Shown here: positions 41,561-51,844 of the stretch, one piece after another
Layout: each line of letters starts with the position of its first letter
Position numbering within the stretch: the stretch's first letter is position 1
Assembly: GCF_003171675.1 (NCBI RefSeq)
Contig: NZ_QFZQ01000008.1
Location: forward strand, 62,001 to 126,000
Direction: 5' to 3'
DNA length: 64,000 nt
From: Reichenbachiella versicolor
Lineage (GTDB): Bacteria; Bacteroidota; Bacteroidia; Cytophagales; Cyclobacteriaceae
Notes under the pieces: model-generated
What the model saw: the letters and a program-made list of their open reading frames with translations, nothing else
What the model was told of the DNA's origin: nothing
Databases searched by the model: none
Position numbers and translations under genes: made by a program

Positions 41561-42832
41561 ATGCATAATCAGTTCAAAGCAATTAGTCTTTCTTACAAAA
41601 ATGCACCAATAGAAATTAGAGAAAAGGTGTCTTTGGATGAAGCTTCTACCAAAAAGCTTCTTGATATGATCGCTGAATGCAGTGAAATAAGTGAGGCGTT
41701 AGTCCTTTCTACTTGTAATAGAACTGAAATTTACTACGCTAGCAATACTTCTAAGAAAGAATTGTTAGTAAAGCTTCTGTCTCTAGTGAAAGGGCTAGGT
41801 GACAGTGCTGAGTATTTGCAATATTTTATTGATTTAGATACCAATGAGGTTGCTATCAATCACTTATATGCTGTATCTATTGGTTTAGAAGCACAAGTCG
41901 TTGGAGATCTTCAGATCATCAATCAAGTAAAGAAAGCTTATCAGTGGTCTGCCGATCAAGAAATGGCTGGTCCATTTGTTCATAGATTACTCCATTCCAT
42001 TTTTTATACCAATAAAAGAGTTGTACAAGAAACTGCATTTAGAGACGGGGCTGCGTCAGTATCCTATGCTACTGTTGATCTAGTTCAAGAGCTCACACAG
42101 GCTTTAGAAACACCTAGAATTTTAGTTGTAGGTCTTGGAGAGATTGGTGAAGATGTAGCTCGTAATCTTGATAACTTGTCAACAAAGCATGTGATGCTTT
42201 GTAACAGAAGTATCGAAAGGTCAGAGGCTCTAGCTCAAGAACTAGGATATGAAGTAGTGAAATTTGAGGATGTAGCTTTAGCTGCTATAGAGGCTGATGT
42301 AATCATTTCTTCTGTAAATATTTCTGAGCCCTTAATAGTTAAAAAGTGGTTTACTGACTTACACAGTCATAAATATCTTTTCGATTTATCAGTACCTAGA
42401 AGTATTGAGGAGGATATTGAGAACATCAACGGATTGTTACTATACAATATAGATAATATTACAGCTAAGGCTAATGCTGTATTAGAAAGAAGATTAGCAG
42501 CAATACCAGATGTGAATTCGATTATAGCCGATGCTATTAAAGAGTTTGGGACTTGGGCTCAAGAAATGGGAGTATCTCCTGTTATTAATAAGCTTAAAAA
42601 TGCTTTAGAAGAAATTCGCCAAGCAGAAATTTCTAGATACGTAAAAAAATTGACTCCAAAAGAATCTGACCTAGTGGATACTGTGACCAAGAGTATGATG
42701 CAAAAAATCATCAAGTTACCAGTGCTTCAGTTAAAAGCGGCATGTAAAAGAGGTGAAGAAGAGTCTTTAGTAGAAGTATTAAATGATCTTTTCAATCTCG
42801 AGAAAACAAAGTCTGAGGAAGTAAAGAAATAG
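41561..42832 (+). CDS. hemA: Glutamyl-tRNA reductase
   Basis: 423 residues, full length. Catalytic Cys52 is in LSTCNRTEIYYA; GLEAQVVGDLQI near residue 110 is the signature for substrate and tRNA contact; the NADPH domain has VVGLGEIGEDVARNL near 190; a C-terminal dimerisation helix bundle follows. It reduces glutamyl-tRNA to glutamate-1-semialdehyde, the first committed step of haem synthesis in bacteria lacking ALA synthase. The WG-repeat gene begins 2 bp after the stop, so they are probably co-transcribed. Other hem genes are not in the window. Confidence 0.96.
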   Translation: MHNQFKAISLSYKNAPIEIREKVSLDEASTKKLLDMIAECSEISEALVLSTCNRTEIYYASNTSKKELLVKLLSLVKGLGDSAEYLQYFIDLDTNEVAINHLYAVSIGLEAQVVGDLQIINQVKKAYQWSADQEMAGPFVHRLLHSIFYTNKRVVQETAFRDGAASVSYATVDLVQELTQALETPRILVVGLGEIGEDVARNLDNLSTKHVMLCNRSIERSEALAQELGYEVVKFEDVALAAIEADVIISSVNISEPLIVKKWFTDLHSHKYLFDLSVPRSIEEDIENINGLLLYNIDNITAKANAVLERRLAAIPDVNSIIADAIKEFGTWAQEMGVSPVINKLKNALEEIRQAEISRYVKKLTPKESDLVDTVTKSMMQKIIKLPVLQLKAACKRGEEESLVEVLNDLFNLEKTKSEEVKK

Positions 42833-42834
42833 TA

Positions 42835-45018
42835 GTGAGTTCAGTTCCTTTGCCTATCAGAGGTTTTTTTTTAATTCTAGTATTTACTTTTTCTACCCTT
42901 CACTTTTCTCTGGCCACTGACGTTGTAGAGATTTTTCTTAAAAATGGAAAGTTTGGTATTAGAGATGCTGAGGGTAATACCTTAATAACTCCCCAATATG
43001 AAAAAATAGGGTGGAGTAATGGACTGCAGCTTCCAGTTGGTGATGTCATTGGCTATAATGATGGAAATGGTTGGGGGCTTATGACAATCAAGGGAAAGCA
43101 TATCTCTGATTCTCGATATTATACATTAGAGGGAGTTCACAAAGGGTTGATTTTTGCGTCGGTAATAGGGAGGTTTTCGAATGAGTTATTATACGGAGTA
43201 CTGAACTTCAAGGGAGATGTACAAGTTGACTTCAAATATCATTCTATACAAAAATCTGGTGAGCTGCTGATCGTATCGAATAGGACTGGTCAGGGTTCCT
43301 ACTTTGGATTGATTAACAGCTATGGTAAAGAAGTACTTCCTTCGAAATATAGTTTAGTAGAGAATTTCAATAATAATGTTTATACCTACACGATAGCTTC
43401 TGGTAAAAAGGGATTAATTGATACTGATGGCAGAGTACTGATAGAACCATTATTGAATTCAATAGAACCATTAGAAAGTGGGAAAGCTGTGATCCAAGAA
43501 GGAGGTTCATATGGAATAATCGATGTCAAGGGCAAGATCACAGTACCCCCTAGATTCAAGTCTATAGGGGAAGACCGCGTGAGTTTTCAAAAGTATCTAT
43601 TAAAGGGTTGGAAAAATACAATTGTCGAGTTTGAAGCGGATTCCGTATTGCCAGCTTCAGAATCAATGGTTGCGGTTTTTAGAAATGCGGTTTTGCGTTT
43701 TGAGAATTTGGATACGGTGGTCAATGAGTTTTCTTCTGTAAAGCGTTATGAGAAAAATGAAGATTTGATAGTGGTTGAGACTGAGTCAACTATTAATGTA
43801 CTTGATGGAAAAGGAAATATCCTTGTAGGTGGAGACTTGGAAAATGTGATGCTTGACGAATATTATATTTATACTCAACAAAGCGGTAAATGGAGTATTT
43901 ACGACCACCTCGGGAAATTGATTTCTAAATGGGCATTAGCTGATGTTAAAGTATCAAATGATCCGCTTGTACCTGTTAAAAAAGGAAAGTACTGGGGGTA
44001 TATGAATCAAGATGGGAACCTTAAAATCAGTGCCAAGTTTGATGATGCAGAACCTTTCAAAGAAAAGGTAGCAATAGTAAACTACCTTGGTTTTGCAATG
44101 ATGATCAATCGAAAAGGAGACATTATAATTGATAGAAACGCTGATAAGATGTCATTCCAAAGTGGAGGTTATATTCTGGCTAAATCCAACCAACGTACCG
44201 ACATTTTCAGCCCTGAAGGTTTTCGAGTATATCAAACATACAATGAGTTAGTACCAGCTTTTAATGGGTACTTAGAGGTAACAGAATCTGGACAATACGG
44301 TTATGTGACTTTGGGAGGTAACGAGGCTTTACTCCCTATATATGATACGATAAGATACTTAGGCGGAAGATTTTTAGAAATCACACAAGAAGATAAGGTA
44401 GGGTTAGCTCGGTTGGATGGAGTTATTTTGATCCAACCTAGTACACGTTATCAACAGATTCGTGATGTCAATGAAGGAAAGATATCTGTTAAGATTAATA
44501 ATAGCTGGGGATTTGTCAATCTACAAGAACAATTATTGATTGCTAACCGATATGATAATGTATTCTCTTTTAATAATGGTATGGCGATCGTGAGTATGAA
44601 TGGAAGTTGGGGAATGATTGACACTCAAGAGAGAATTATTGTACAGCCGAATATTGATAAAATAATGCCATGTGAAAAAGGTACAATTATTATTCAAAGA
44701 GATGGAAAACAAGGTGTTTTAACCGACCAAGGTAAGATGATAATAGAGCCGGTGCATGATGAAATAGTTAGATGTATGGATGGCGCTCTTATTGTCAGAG
44801 ATGGTGAAAAATTTGGTGTGTTTTTAGCTACTGGAGAGCAAGTAATGCCGATTTCATTTGATAGTGTAATTCAAACAATGAATCATTCATTCATCGCTAA
44901 GCGTCGAGGGAAGTATGCTTTGATTAATACAGAGGGCAATTTTGAACTCCATTTAAAATACAATCAGATTACTGAATATTCTGATGGTTTTTATTTGTGC
45001 CAACTAGCAGGTAAATAA
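42835..45018 (+). CDS. Exported WG-repeat protein
   Basis: 727 residues from a GTG start. A signal peptide (FFLILVFTFSTLHFSLA) precedes at least ten degenerate WG-type repeats of about 50-60 residues, with recurring GKFGIRD, GYGYV, NSWGFVN, GSWGMID, GKQGVLT, EKFGVF followed by G..II.P..D.I. WG repeats form repetitive beta structures of unknown role, thought to be binding surfaces. It follows hemA by 2 bp; any link to haem is not evident. The start GTG lies 2 bp after the hemA stop; no better start is seen before the signal peptide. Confidence 0.85.
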   Translation: MSSVPLPIRGFFLILVFTFSTLHFSLATDVVEIFLKNGKFGIRDAEGNTLITPQYEKIGWSNGLQLPVGDVIGYNDGNGWGLMTIKGKHISDSRYYTLEGVHKGLIFASVIGRFSNELLYGVLNFKGDVQVDFKYHSIQKSGELLIVSNRTGQGSYFGLINSYGKEVLPSKYSLVENFNNNVYTYTIASGKKGLIDTDGRVLIEPLLNSIEPLESGKAVIQEGGSYGIIDVKGKITVPPRFKSIGEDRVSFQKYLLKGWKNTIVEFEADSVLPASESMVAVFRNAVLRFENLDTVVNEFSSVKRYEKNEDLIVVETESTINVLDGKGNILVGGDLENVMLDEYYIYTQQSGKWSIYDHLGKLISKWALADVKVSNDPLVPVKKGKYWGYMNQDGNLKISAKFDDAEPFKEKVAIVNYLGFAMMINRKGDIIIDRNADKMSFQSGGYILAKSNQRTDIFSPEGFRVYQTYNELVPAFNGYLEVTESGQYGYVTLGGNEALLPIYDTIRYLGGRFLEITQEDKVGLARLDGVILIQPSTRYQQIRDVNEGKISVKINNSWGFVNLQEQLLIANRYDNVFSFNNGMAIVSMNGSWGMIDTQERIIVQPNIDKIMPCEKGTIIIQRDGKQGVLTDQGKMIIEPVHDEIVRCMDGALIVRDGEKFGVFLATGEQVMPISFDSVIQTMNHSFIAKRRGKYALINTEGNFELHLKYNQITEYSDGFYLCQLAGK

Positions 45019-45102
45019 AACTAAGTATTAAAATGCTGATTGTTCAGTAATCTATTCTGTCCTCTTACATTTTTAAAGGGCAATTTGCCTCTTGTTTTTA
45101 TA

Positions 45103-45134
45103 GTCTTAAATTTAACTGATTCTAAATTTAAGAC
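45103..45134. repeat. 12-bp perfect inverted repeat between convergent genes
   Basis: GTCTTAAATTTA (45103-45114) and TAAATTTAAGAC (45123-45134) pair perfectly around an 8-base loop. The right arm overlaps the stop codon of the M16-like gene. No U-tract lies on either side. It could stabilise mRNA ends of the two convergent genes. Confidence 0.55.
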
Positions 45135-46396
45135 ATAGGACCCACAACAACCCTTCTCACTTGATCTACATTTAAGTATTGCTTAATTGAGCTTTGAAGT
45201 TTGTCTACATCAAAGGACTTTAATGATTCAAAATACCTTTCATAGTGTTCATAACCAGCTCCTATGTTATGAATCTGCATGAATTTACCCATGAGCTTAA
45301 ATGGAGTAGTTACTGAAGAATAGAATGTACCTGATAAATAATTAACAACCATTTCTATTTCTTCTTCTGTAGTAGGTTGATTTATAATTTTCTCAATCTC
45401 TTTAAATGTTTCGTTAATTGTGTCTTCTGCATATTCTCCTTTTACATCCGTGCTGATAAGAAGAAATGAAGCATGATTCAAATGAACAGGGTAGGAATGA
45501 ATACCGTATGTATAACCTTTTTCTTCTCGTATATTTTTCATTAGTCTCGATCCAAAATAGCCACCTAAAAGTGTATTGGATATGGCTAAGTCAAAATAAC
45601 CTTGGTCAAGTTTACTGGGTATATGCCAAGCTAATTTGATTGATGATTGTAGATTATCTGGGCGATTTATTTCGATTTGTTTTTCCATACCGGAAATGGC
45701 AGGATTGGCTTTCTCTTCATTTAGTAGAAAAGGGAAAGTCAACTTGTCTTGGGTCAGTTTAAGAAGCTCGTCATCTATTTTGCCAGATAGAAATAGCTCA
45801 GGGCAGTTGAAGAATTTTTCATTGAAGTAGGTTGTTAGCTGATTTCTTTGAATGGACTGAATATTTTCCTCTTGAATAGCTTTGCCATACGGATGGTCTA
45901 AACCATAAAGTGATTCGCGAATTTTTTTCGAAGCAACCATACTCGTTTTGGAGTTGTTGACTCGATGTTCGTTCAAACGAATTTGTTTGAGAGTCTCAAG
46001 CTCTTTTTCTGGGAAGGTTGGTTCAGTCAGTATTTCGTTGAATAAATCAAGTACTTGACTATAGTTTCTTGTCAAACTATAAATATTGAAAGAAACGTCA
46101 TCAAATCCCGGATCTATTTCTATGAATGCACCTAGTGCCTGAAACGCCTCTGATAGTTCATGGGCAGTTTTGGATTTTGTGCCCTCCATGAGCATTTTGG
46201 CTACAAACCATGATTCAGCAAGAAAAGACTCATACCAAATTCCAGATTTTAGTTTGAGTTGTAACTTGACTATAGATTGCTCACCAGCATTGATGTAATA
46301 GGTTGGGATTCTACTTCCTTCAACTTTTTGCGCTTCTGCAAAAGGAGAATAAAAAAGCTCCCCCGAAGGAGGAGCTACAGTTCTGTCTAATGTCAT
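45128..46396 (-). CDS. M16-family peptidase-like protein lacking the zinc motif
   Basis: 422 residues, with an M16 layout: an N-terminal half, and a second half containing IREEKGYTYGIHSYP, the conserved R-x(n)-Y motif region. The HxxEH zinc site of active M16 peptidases should lie in the helix around residues 60-70, but that region reads FLAESWFVAKMLMEGTKS, with no His pair. So this looks like a non-catalytic subunit, as in pairs where one M16 protein is inactive. No signal peptide is seen. It begins 5 bp after porV and may be translated with porU and porV; a role in type IX secretion is only suggested by position. Confidence 0.78.
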   Translation of the reverse strand: MTLDRTVAPPSGELFYSPFAEAQKVEGSRIPTYYINAGEQSIVKLQLKLKSGIWYESFLAESWFVAKMLMEGTKSKTAHELSEAFQALGAFIEIDPGFDDVSFNIYSLTRNYSQVLDLFNEILTEPTFPEKELETLKQIRLNEHRVNNSKTSMVASKKIRESLYGLDHPYGKAIQEENIQSIQRNQLTTYFNEKFFNCPELFLSGKIDDELLKLTQDKLTFPFLLNEEKANPAISGMEKQIEINRPDNLQSSIKLAWHIPSKLDQGYFDLAISNTLLGGYFGSRLMKNIREEKGYTYGIHSYPVHLNHASFLLISTDVKGEYAEDTINETFKEIEKIINQPTTEEEIEMVVNYLSGTFYSSVTTPFKLMGKFMQIHNIGAGYEHYERYFESLKSFDVDKLQSSIKQYLNVDQVRRVVVGPMS

Positions 46397-46401
46397 AGAT
46401 A

Positions 46402-47613
46402 TTAGTTTTGCTGATCTTCTTCTTTAGTTACCATCCAGATCAATGTAAATCTGATAGTCTCAGCAAGTGGATTATTTTGATCGCCAGGTATCAAATAAGA
46501 CATATCTAGACCAAAGGTCTGATATCTAATACCTAAACCTAAAGAAGCATACTGACGACCTCCTTTTTCTTTGTTTTCGTAAAAATATCCAGCTCTTGCT
46601 GAGAAAATATTTCTGTACCAATATTCAGCACCAGAAGAGACCGTAAATTCTTTTACTTCCTCAGAAAAGCCATCAGGTGCATCAGAGAATGAACCGAACA
46701 TTCCAGCAATCAAATTTCTATCTGGGTCTTCACCTTTTTCTATTACACGTTCATTATTATTATCAAATACTGGATTGCCATCTTCATCTTCAGCATAAAC
46801 AGGTGGTGTTGGTACCAATAGCTTGTTAAGATCAACAGCTAAGGTGAGAGAGTTATACGGATCAAGCTCTAGTTTTAACGAAGTACCGATTCTTAGATTG
46901 ACAGGGATAAAATCTTCTTGTTCAGCATTTCCAGTATATGACATTTTTTGACCAATATTAGAAATATGTGCACCAAATGCATATTCAGCGTTTGTCCTAC
47001 CTAGAGTCACAGGTTTGGTATAGTAAGTTCCTAAATCTACTGCTACACTGGAAGCAACTTTATCTTGACCACCTGACGGCCCTACTAAGTTAGATGCCAC
47101 ATATCTCATAGAAACACCTATACCCCAGTTATTACTTAATTTCCTTGAGTACGTGCCATCAAAAGCAAATTCACGTGGATTATCTTCTCCTAATTGAACA
47201 CCTTCAATATCAGTAAGGTAAATCTTACCTAAGTCAAAATATCTCATAGATATTCCTACAGTTTGGACCTTGTCAATTTTATAGAAGCCAGATAGGTAAG
47301 TCAGTCCCATATCTGGAACAATGTTCTTTAGCCACGGAGAGTATGAAAGTGATCCTCCAAAACTACCATCAATAAATGCCAATTTACCATTATTCCAATG
47401 TGCACTATTGATATCTGGGCTGGTGGCTGCTCCAACATCCCCCATACCACTCGCTCGTGAATCTGGTGCGATAGATAAGAATGGAACCGCAGTCAAAATA
47501 ACTCTATAGTCTGGGTCTGTAGTACCTCCACCGATGGTTTGAGCGTTAGTAGACAACGTTGCCAACATGGCAATGAGTCCAAGTATGCTGAATTTAATCC
47601 TGTAGTTTTTCAT
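46402..47613 (-). CDS. porV: Type IX secretion system outer membrane shuttle protein PorV
   Basis: 403 residues. A signal peptide (SILGLIAMLATLSTNAQ) is followed by an outer-membrane barrel of the FadL-like PorV type, with the early conserved text LSIAPDSRASGMGDVGAAT and repeated SYSPWLKNIVPDMGLTYL-type strands, and LIPGDQNNPLAETIRFTL near the end. PorV carries cargo from the translocon to the attachment complex with the sortase PorU, whose gene is 33 bp upstream. Adjacent porU-porV order is usual in Bacteroidota. Confidence 0.92.
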   Translation of the reverse strand: MKNYRIKFSILGLIAMLATLSTNAQTIGGGTTDPDYRVILTAVPFLSIAPDSRASGMGDVGAATSPDINSAHWNNGKLAFIDGSFGGSLSYSPWLKNIVPDMGLTYLSGFYKIDKVQTVGISMRYFDLGKIYLTDIEGVQLGEDNPREFAFDGTYSRKLSNNWGIGVSMRYVASNLVGPSGGQDKVASSVAVDLGTYYTKPVTLGRTNAEYAFGAHISNIGQKMSYTGNAEQEDFIPVNLRIGTSLKLELDPYNSLTLAVDLNKLLVPTPPVYAEDEDGNPVFDNNNERVIEKGEDPDRNLIAGMFGSFSDAPDGFSEEVKEFTVSSGAEYWYRNIFSARAGYFYENKEKGGRQYASLGLGIRYQTFGLDMSYLIPGDQNNPLAETIRFTLIWMVTKEEDQQN

Positions 47614-47646
47614 CTTTTTGTTGTTGCGATAATACGGAGCTTGACT

Positions 47647-50600
47647 TTACTGAACGACCAGCCTTTGATAAGCATGAGCTTTAGCATTGTCAAAAGTACT
47701 CTGTACTTGAATCTTATATATATATGTTCCTTGATTTAATCTGTTGCCCCAAGCATCTCTTCCATCCCACATCAAATTATCAATGACCGGAGGACTATCG
47801 AGGTAACGATACTCCTTTTTTAAAATTTCCTGTCCTTGAAAATTAGTGATACAAATCTGAATATTCAACTCCTCACCAACTCTATCGTGTTGAAATTTAA
47901 AATAGGTATTATCGAGTAGTATAGGATTTGGATATACTCTCACTAAATCTAACTTGACTTGGTTTTTAGTAGTAACGTAGAATGTAACGGTTTTTTCAGA
48001 GCGATTATTGTAGTTGTCAAAAGCTTCAAGAGTAAGAGTATGCTTGCCTTCTTCCAGATTTTGAATAGGATATGATACCCAGCCTTCTTGATAAGTATCA
48101 ATGCTTGAAGTAAAAAATTCGTTGATAACTATGGGTTGATTATCATCAAGATACATAACAATATCGTTGTTAAATCCCATATTTGAAATGTTGATGCCGT
48201 TTTCATCAAAAAGTTTAGCAACCAAAACAGAGTTGACAGGTACAGTGCCACCATTTACAAAATCAGTATCATTGATATATACATCTATAGTTGGCTTCGT
48301 ATTGTCAACTTCGTAGTTGTCTGCAGTTCCCCCTACGATTACGTCTGAGAAAGCGCCAAAAGCATCTCGGTTAAACTCTGAGTCAACAGCATACATGCTT
48401 ACTTTTCCTTTTTCAAAAGAGTAATTGATGTTTTTTGGAATAACAAATTCAGCATTGAAACTACCTTCAGAGACTGTCACATCTCCTCTAAAAAGCAATA
48501 CATCTTCTACAAAGTAAGTATCCGCATTACTTTCGTCACCATATGTTTTAAAAACACCTGGTTGATCATAAATAGTAATGGTAGCAACTCCATTAAAATT
48601 ACTATCTTTTTCCCCATTAATCAGGACTTGTCCTGTCACACCGTGCTTTCCAAGTGCCTTAATTGTATCAGGCTGATCGAGATTATTGTCATTGATAGAA
48701 GTTAAAACCATATGCTGTTGAGGTACTAAAAGCCTCATACTTGCATCTCCGAGCAAAGAGTAATTTCTATTTCTGACACCTCGGAAGCTGTTGTTTTTAG
48801 TATTCATCATGATCTCGCCTAGGCGATGATATTTGTTTTCAGGTTGATCAAGAAAAGCCTCATAGAATGCCTTATTGATTTCTTCATTACTACTTGAGTA
48901 TACCGATCGAGTAGAAGTTAGCATTCCTATTGCACCACCTTTTGGACTAAGTACTAGTTTTTCGCCTCCTGATGTAAGTCTAGGGTTGTCAAATACTCCA
49001 AAGTTACATGTAGCCGTAATAAAGAACGGAGTATAAAGCCTGTTATTAAGTTTAGTAATCATTTCATCAGTTAACAAGAATTCATGAGCCAATCGAGCCG
49101 TATTCCCATGTCCAGTATAATTCATGATAAGATTACCTCTAGAAAAATGATCGAGTAAAGCTTGACTAGCATCAGGACTATTCTGACCGCTAGGTGCATC
49201 TTCTTGTTTATAGGCATCTACAAAAAGCAGAGAGCAATTAAATTCATCAGACTGTTGGTGTACATAGTTTTTCAAATCATTAGCAGCTGATTGGTGAATG
49301 TTAGCATCTCCATCATCGGCTATAAAAGTGAAGTGTTGACGCCACTTGCCATAATTGTAGAGACTAGATTCATATCTTCTTAGTTTAATAAGGTATGCTT
49401 CAGCCTCTTCGATCTTTTGAATAGGTATTCGTCCAATACCTATATCAAGAGTATGATTATCGGTACTATTGGTAGTTTCTAACCATTCCCCTTCGTCTTC
49501 TTCTAAGAAGCCATAATAATCATCCGATCCATATGAATTTACCTCATGAATAGAATTTCGTGATTGGTAGTTAGGTACGAAATTAGTAAAGTTGATTTCA
49601 CGGTTTTTGTAATCAAAAGAAGCATCACCAACTAGTGTTACAAATTTTAAATCTCCATACTTTGAGTGTTGATCTTTGATAAAATCTCGAATAGCAGATA
49701 CATCTTGACGACCTGAAGAATATTCATTGTAAATTTTATCAACAGTAACTACGGCTGTGCTCATTTGATCCTGTTCAGTTCGAAATGAAGCTATTTGTTT
49801 AACAACATTTTCAAAATTGACATGTGTAATGTAGATCACCTCTGCACTAGGAAGACCATGTAAATTCTGGTTGCTGACGGCGGAATGATAAATTGGAGAT
49901 TTGGCTTGAGAAGGGTTAAATACGATGAACCTAGTTTGTTCTTCCTTGGCTAGGAACTTTGCTGTGTTGCCCGATATAGAAAGATTTACTGTTGTAGGCT
50001 GAGAGTAGTCACTTAAATTCCAAACCTGAGTATTTGAAGTCACATTTTTGATTTCGTAAAACGAACCTGCTTCTTCCACATGTACTAGAAGTTGTCCACT
50101 TGATAAATTCAGGTTGTTTCGGGTAACAATGTGCAAGTAGTCTAGATACCCTTTAGACGCAGTGTTATTATTGAATACAATAGATGCTTTTATTCCAGAG
50201 GACCATCCCGAAGTATTATTGGTGTTGGTTGAAAAAAGTCCTGATTGGATATCAGCGACATTATCATACTCGATATCTGGCACTGGAGTCATTTCAACAT
50301 TCCCAATATTCATGCCGCCTAGAATTATATCAAAATTGGAATCTTGTTTGTCCCTTGAGACTAACTGATATTGAACAATTACTTCTGATCCATCGACTAC
50401 GTCCAAACTAGGGTAAGTAATATTGGTAATCTTGCTTGATTGAGTCATCAGGTGACCGACAAACATTCTACCTGATCCAGAATTGCCACTAGCAGCAAGT
50501 AAGTTATCCTCATCTAATTCGTAAGGAGTTAATTTTAGATACGAAGTCTTAGGATTACTACCATCAGTTAGATTGTCTGATTGTTCTATTCTTCGTGCAT

Positions 50601-51036
50601 TCTCTTTGATGGTGATGAAATAGAATGATGTATCGCTATAGAAATTCTTTTCGAAGGTTAAGGTTTGACTGTCTTGATCAAAAAATAATCCATTAGAGCT
50701 TTTCCCATAGAAATAGATCCCATCATCGGATCCGAAGTTGCCATCAGATAGTCCTTCAGTATAAACTGGAATCTCAATCAAGTCATCTGGACGAGCTTCA
50801 CTATTTCTTTGTGGAAGTATACCATTTACACTATTTCCAAAAACAGCTATTTTGTTGGCGTCAATATTTGAAGGGTCCCAGCCTAATTGTCGGATCAAAT
50901 TTTGATCTATTTTGTGAATTCCATCTTCGAGTACTGCGATTTTGTACCACTCACCTTCAGACAATACAGACCTGTCAGTAGCCGAATGAGCTGCTGTAAA
51001 GCCTAGAATGAATAAACATGTTAGAATTAATCTCAT
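47647..51036 (-). CDS. porU: Type IX secretion system sortase PorU (C25 peptidase family)
   Basis: 1129 residues. A signal peptide (LILTCLFILGFTAAHSA) leads into a beta-rich N-terminal region, a C25 (gingipain-type) peptidase domain at about 390-760 with His643 in MNYTGHGN and catalytic Cys677 in ITATCNFG, an Ig-like region, and a C-terminal type IX signal-like domain with VRVYPNPI and a final strand IYKIQV. PorU cleaves cargo C-terminal domains and attaches cargo to the cell surface. It is the first gene of the porU-porV-M16 unit. Confidence 0.93.
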   Translation of the reverse strand: MRLILTCLFILGFTAAHSATDRSVLSEGEWYKIAVLEDGIHKIDQNLIRQLGWDPSNIDANKIAVFGNSVNGILPQRNSEARPDDLIEIPVYTEGLSDGNFGSDDGIYFYGKSSNGLFFDQDSQTLTFEKNFYSDTSFYFITIKENARRIEQSDNLTDGSNPKTSYLKLTPYELDEDNLLAASGNSGSGRMFVGHLMTQSSKITNITYPSLDVVDGSEVIVQYQLVSRDKQDSNFDIILGGMNIGNVEMTPVPDIEYDNVADIQSGLFSTNTNNTSGWSSGIKASIVFNNNTASKGYLDYLHIVTRNNLNLSSGQLLVHVEEAGSFYEIKNVTSNTQVWNLSDYSQPTTVNLSISGNTAKFLAKEEQTRFIVFNPSQAKSPIYHSAVSNQNLHGLPSAEVIYITHVNFENVVKQIASFRTEQDQMSTAVVTVDKIYNEYSSGRQDVSAIRDFIKDQHSKYGDLKFVTLVGDASFDYKNREINFTNFVPNYQSRNSIHEVNSYGSDDYYGFLEEDEGEWLETTNSTDNHTLDIGIGRIPIQKIEEAEAYLIKLRRYESSLYNYGKWRQHFTFIADDGDANIHQSAANDLKNYVHQQSDEFNCSLLFVDAYKQEDAPSGQNSPDASQALLDHFSRGNLIMNYTGHGNTARLAHEFLLTDEMITKLNNRLYTPFFITATCNFGVFDNPRLTSGGEKLVLSPKGGAIGMLTSTRSVYSSSNEEINKAFYEAFLDQPENKYHRLGEIMMNTKNNSFRGVRNRNYSLLGDASMRLLVPQQHMVLTSINDNNLDQPDTIKALGKHGVTGQVLINGEKDSNFNGVATITIYDQPGVFKTYGDESNADTYFVEDVLLFRGDVTVSEGSFNAEFVIPKNINYSFEKGKVSMYAVDSEFNRDAFGAFSDVIVGGTADNYEVDNTKPTIDVYINDTDFVNGGTVPVNSVLVAKLFDENGINISNMGFNNDIVMYLDDNQPIVINEFFTSSIDTYQEGWVSYPIQNLEEGKHTLTLEAFDNYNNRSEKTVTFYVTTKNQVKLDLVRVYPNPILLDNTYFKFQHDRVGEELNIQICITNFQGQEILKKEYRYLDSPPVIDNLMWDGRDAWGNRLNQGTYIYKIQVQSTFDNAKAHAYQRLVVQ

Positions 51037-51148
51037 GAAGTAATAATTACTATATCAATACACGAAGTTTTAAACAATTGTTCCTTTGAGAGGAGTGGTT
51101 GACGCTGGTAGACTATTGTTATTCGGGTAAAGATTTATCCTATAGAAA

Positions 51149-51844
51149 TTATTTATTAGAGTCGAAAAGAGAAGCTAATATAGAAATAATGACGTAAAGC
51201 ACAATAATCAATGGCAGTGCAATCCATTTGAATGTCACTAATAAACCGATGCTAATAAGGATAGTAACGTATTTATTTTGGTTTCCTTGCCATCCATAGC
51301 CTTTGAATTTTAAAGCAATCATTTTGATTTCTGAGACCAACAATAAAGCCATCGATACAGACATGATCACTAGAATTATCGGATTATTGACAATTTCACC
51401 AAAAACTTCATGAGCAATCAAAAGTGGAAGTGAACAGAAAAACATAGCATTGGCAGGAGTCGGTAATCCGTAAAAAGTATCAGACTGTCTTTCATCGTTA
51501 TTAAACTTTGCAAGGCGCACTCCAGAAAGAATGGCAATGATTAAAGGTGTATAGCTCCACCACCATTCAGATACTCCTAGGTTTTGTACCATTTTAAATA
51601 CAACCAGACTGGGAACAAGTCCAAAAGAGAGCATGTCTGCGAGTGAATCAAGGTCTTTTCCTATCTCAGAGTATGATTTTAATAATCTGGCAGCGAATCC
51701 ATCTAAAAAATCGGCTATAGCAGATAGCATAGTAAAAAAGATGACATTACTGAGGCTGCCTTGAAAAACCTCTATGACTGCTAAACAGCCAAAGAATATA
51801 TTGCAGCAAGTAAGGAAGTTGGGAATATGTTTTTTGATATTCAC
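51149..51844 (-). CDS. pssA: CDP-diacylglycerol-serine O-phosphatidyltransferase
   Basis: 231 residues from the GTG at 51844, which overlaps the upstream stop by 4 bp; a TTG at 51865 would overlap more. The CDP-alcohol phosphotransferase signature is complete: DFLDGFAAR, eight residues, then GKDLDSLAD. About six membrane helices. It makes phosphatidylserine, precursor of phosphatidylethanolamine. The gene follows an MBL-fold hydrolase gene and probably shares its transcript. Confidence 0.93.
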   Translation of the reverse strand: MNIKKHIPNFLTCCNIFFGCLAVIEVFQGSLSNVIFFTMLSAIADFLDGFAARLLKSYSEIGKDLDSLADMLSFGLVPSLVVFKMVQNLGVSEWWWSYTPLIIAILSGVRLAKFNNDERQSDTFYGLPTPANAMFFCSLPLLIAHEVFGEIVNNPIILVIMSVSMALLLVSEIKMIALKFKGYGWQGNQNKYVTILISIGLLVTFKWIALPLIIVLYVIISILASLFDSNK

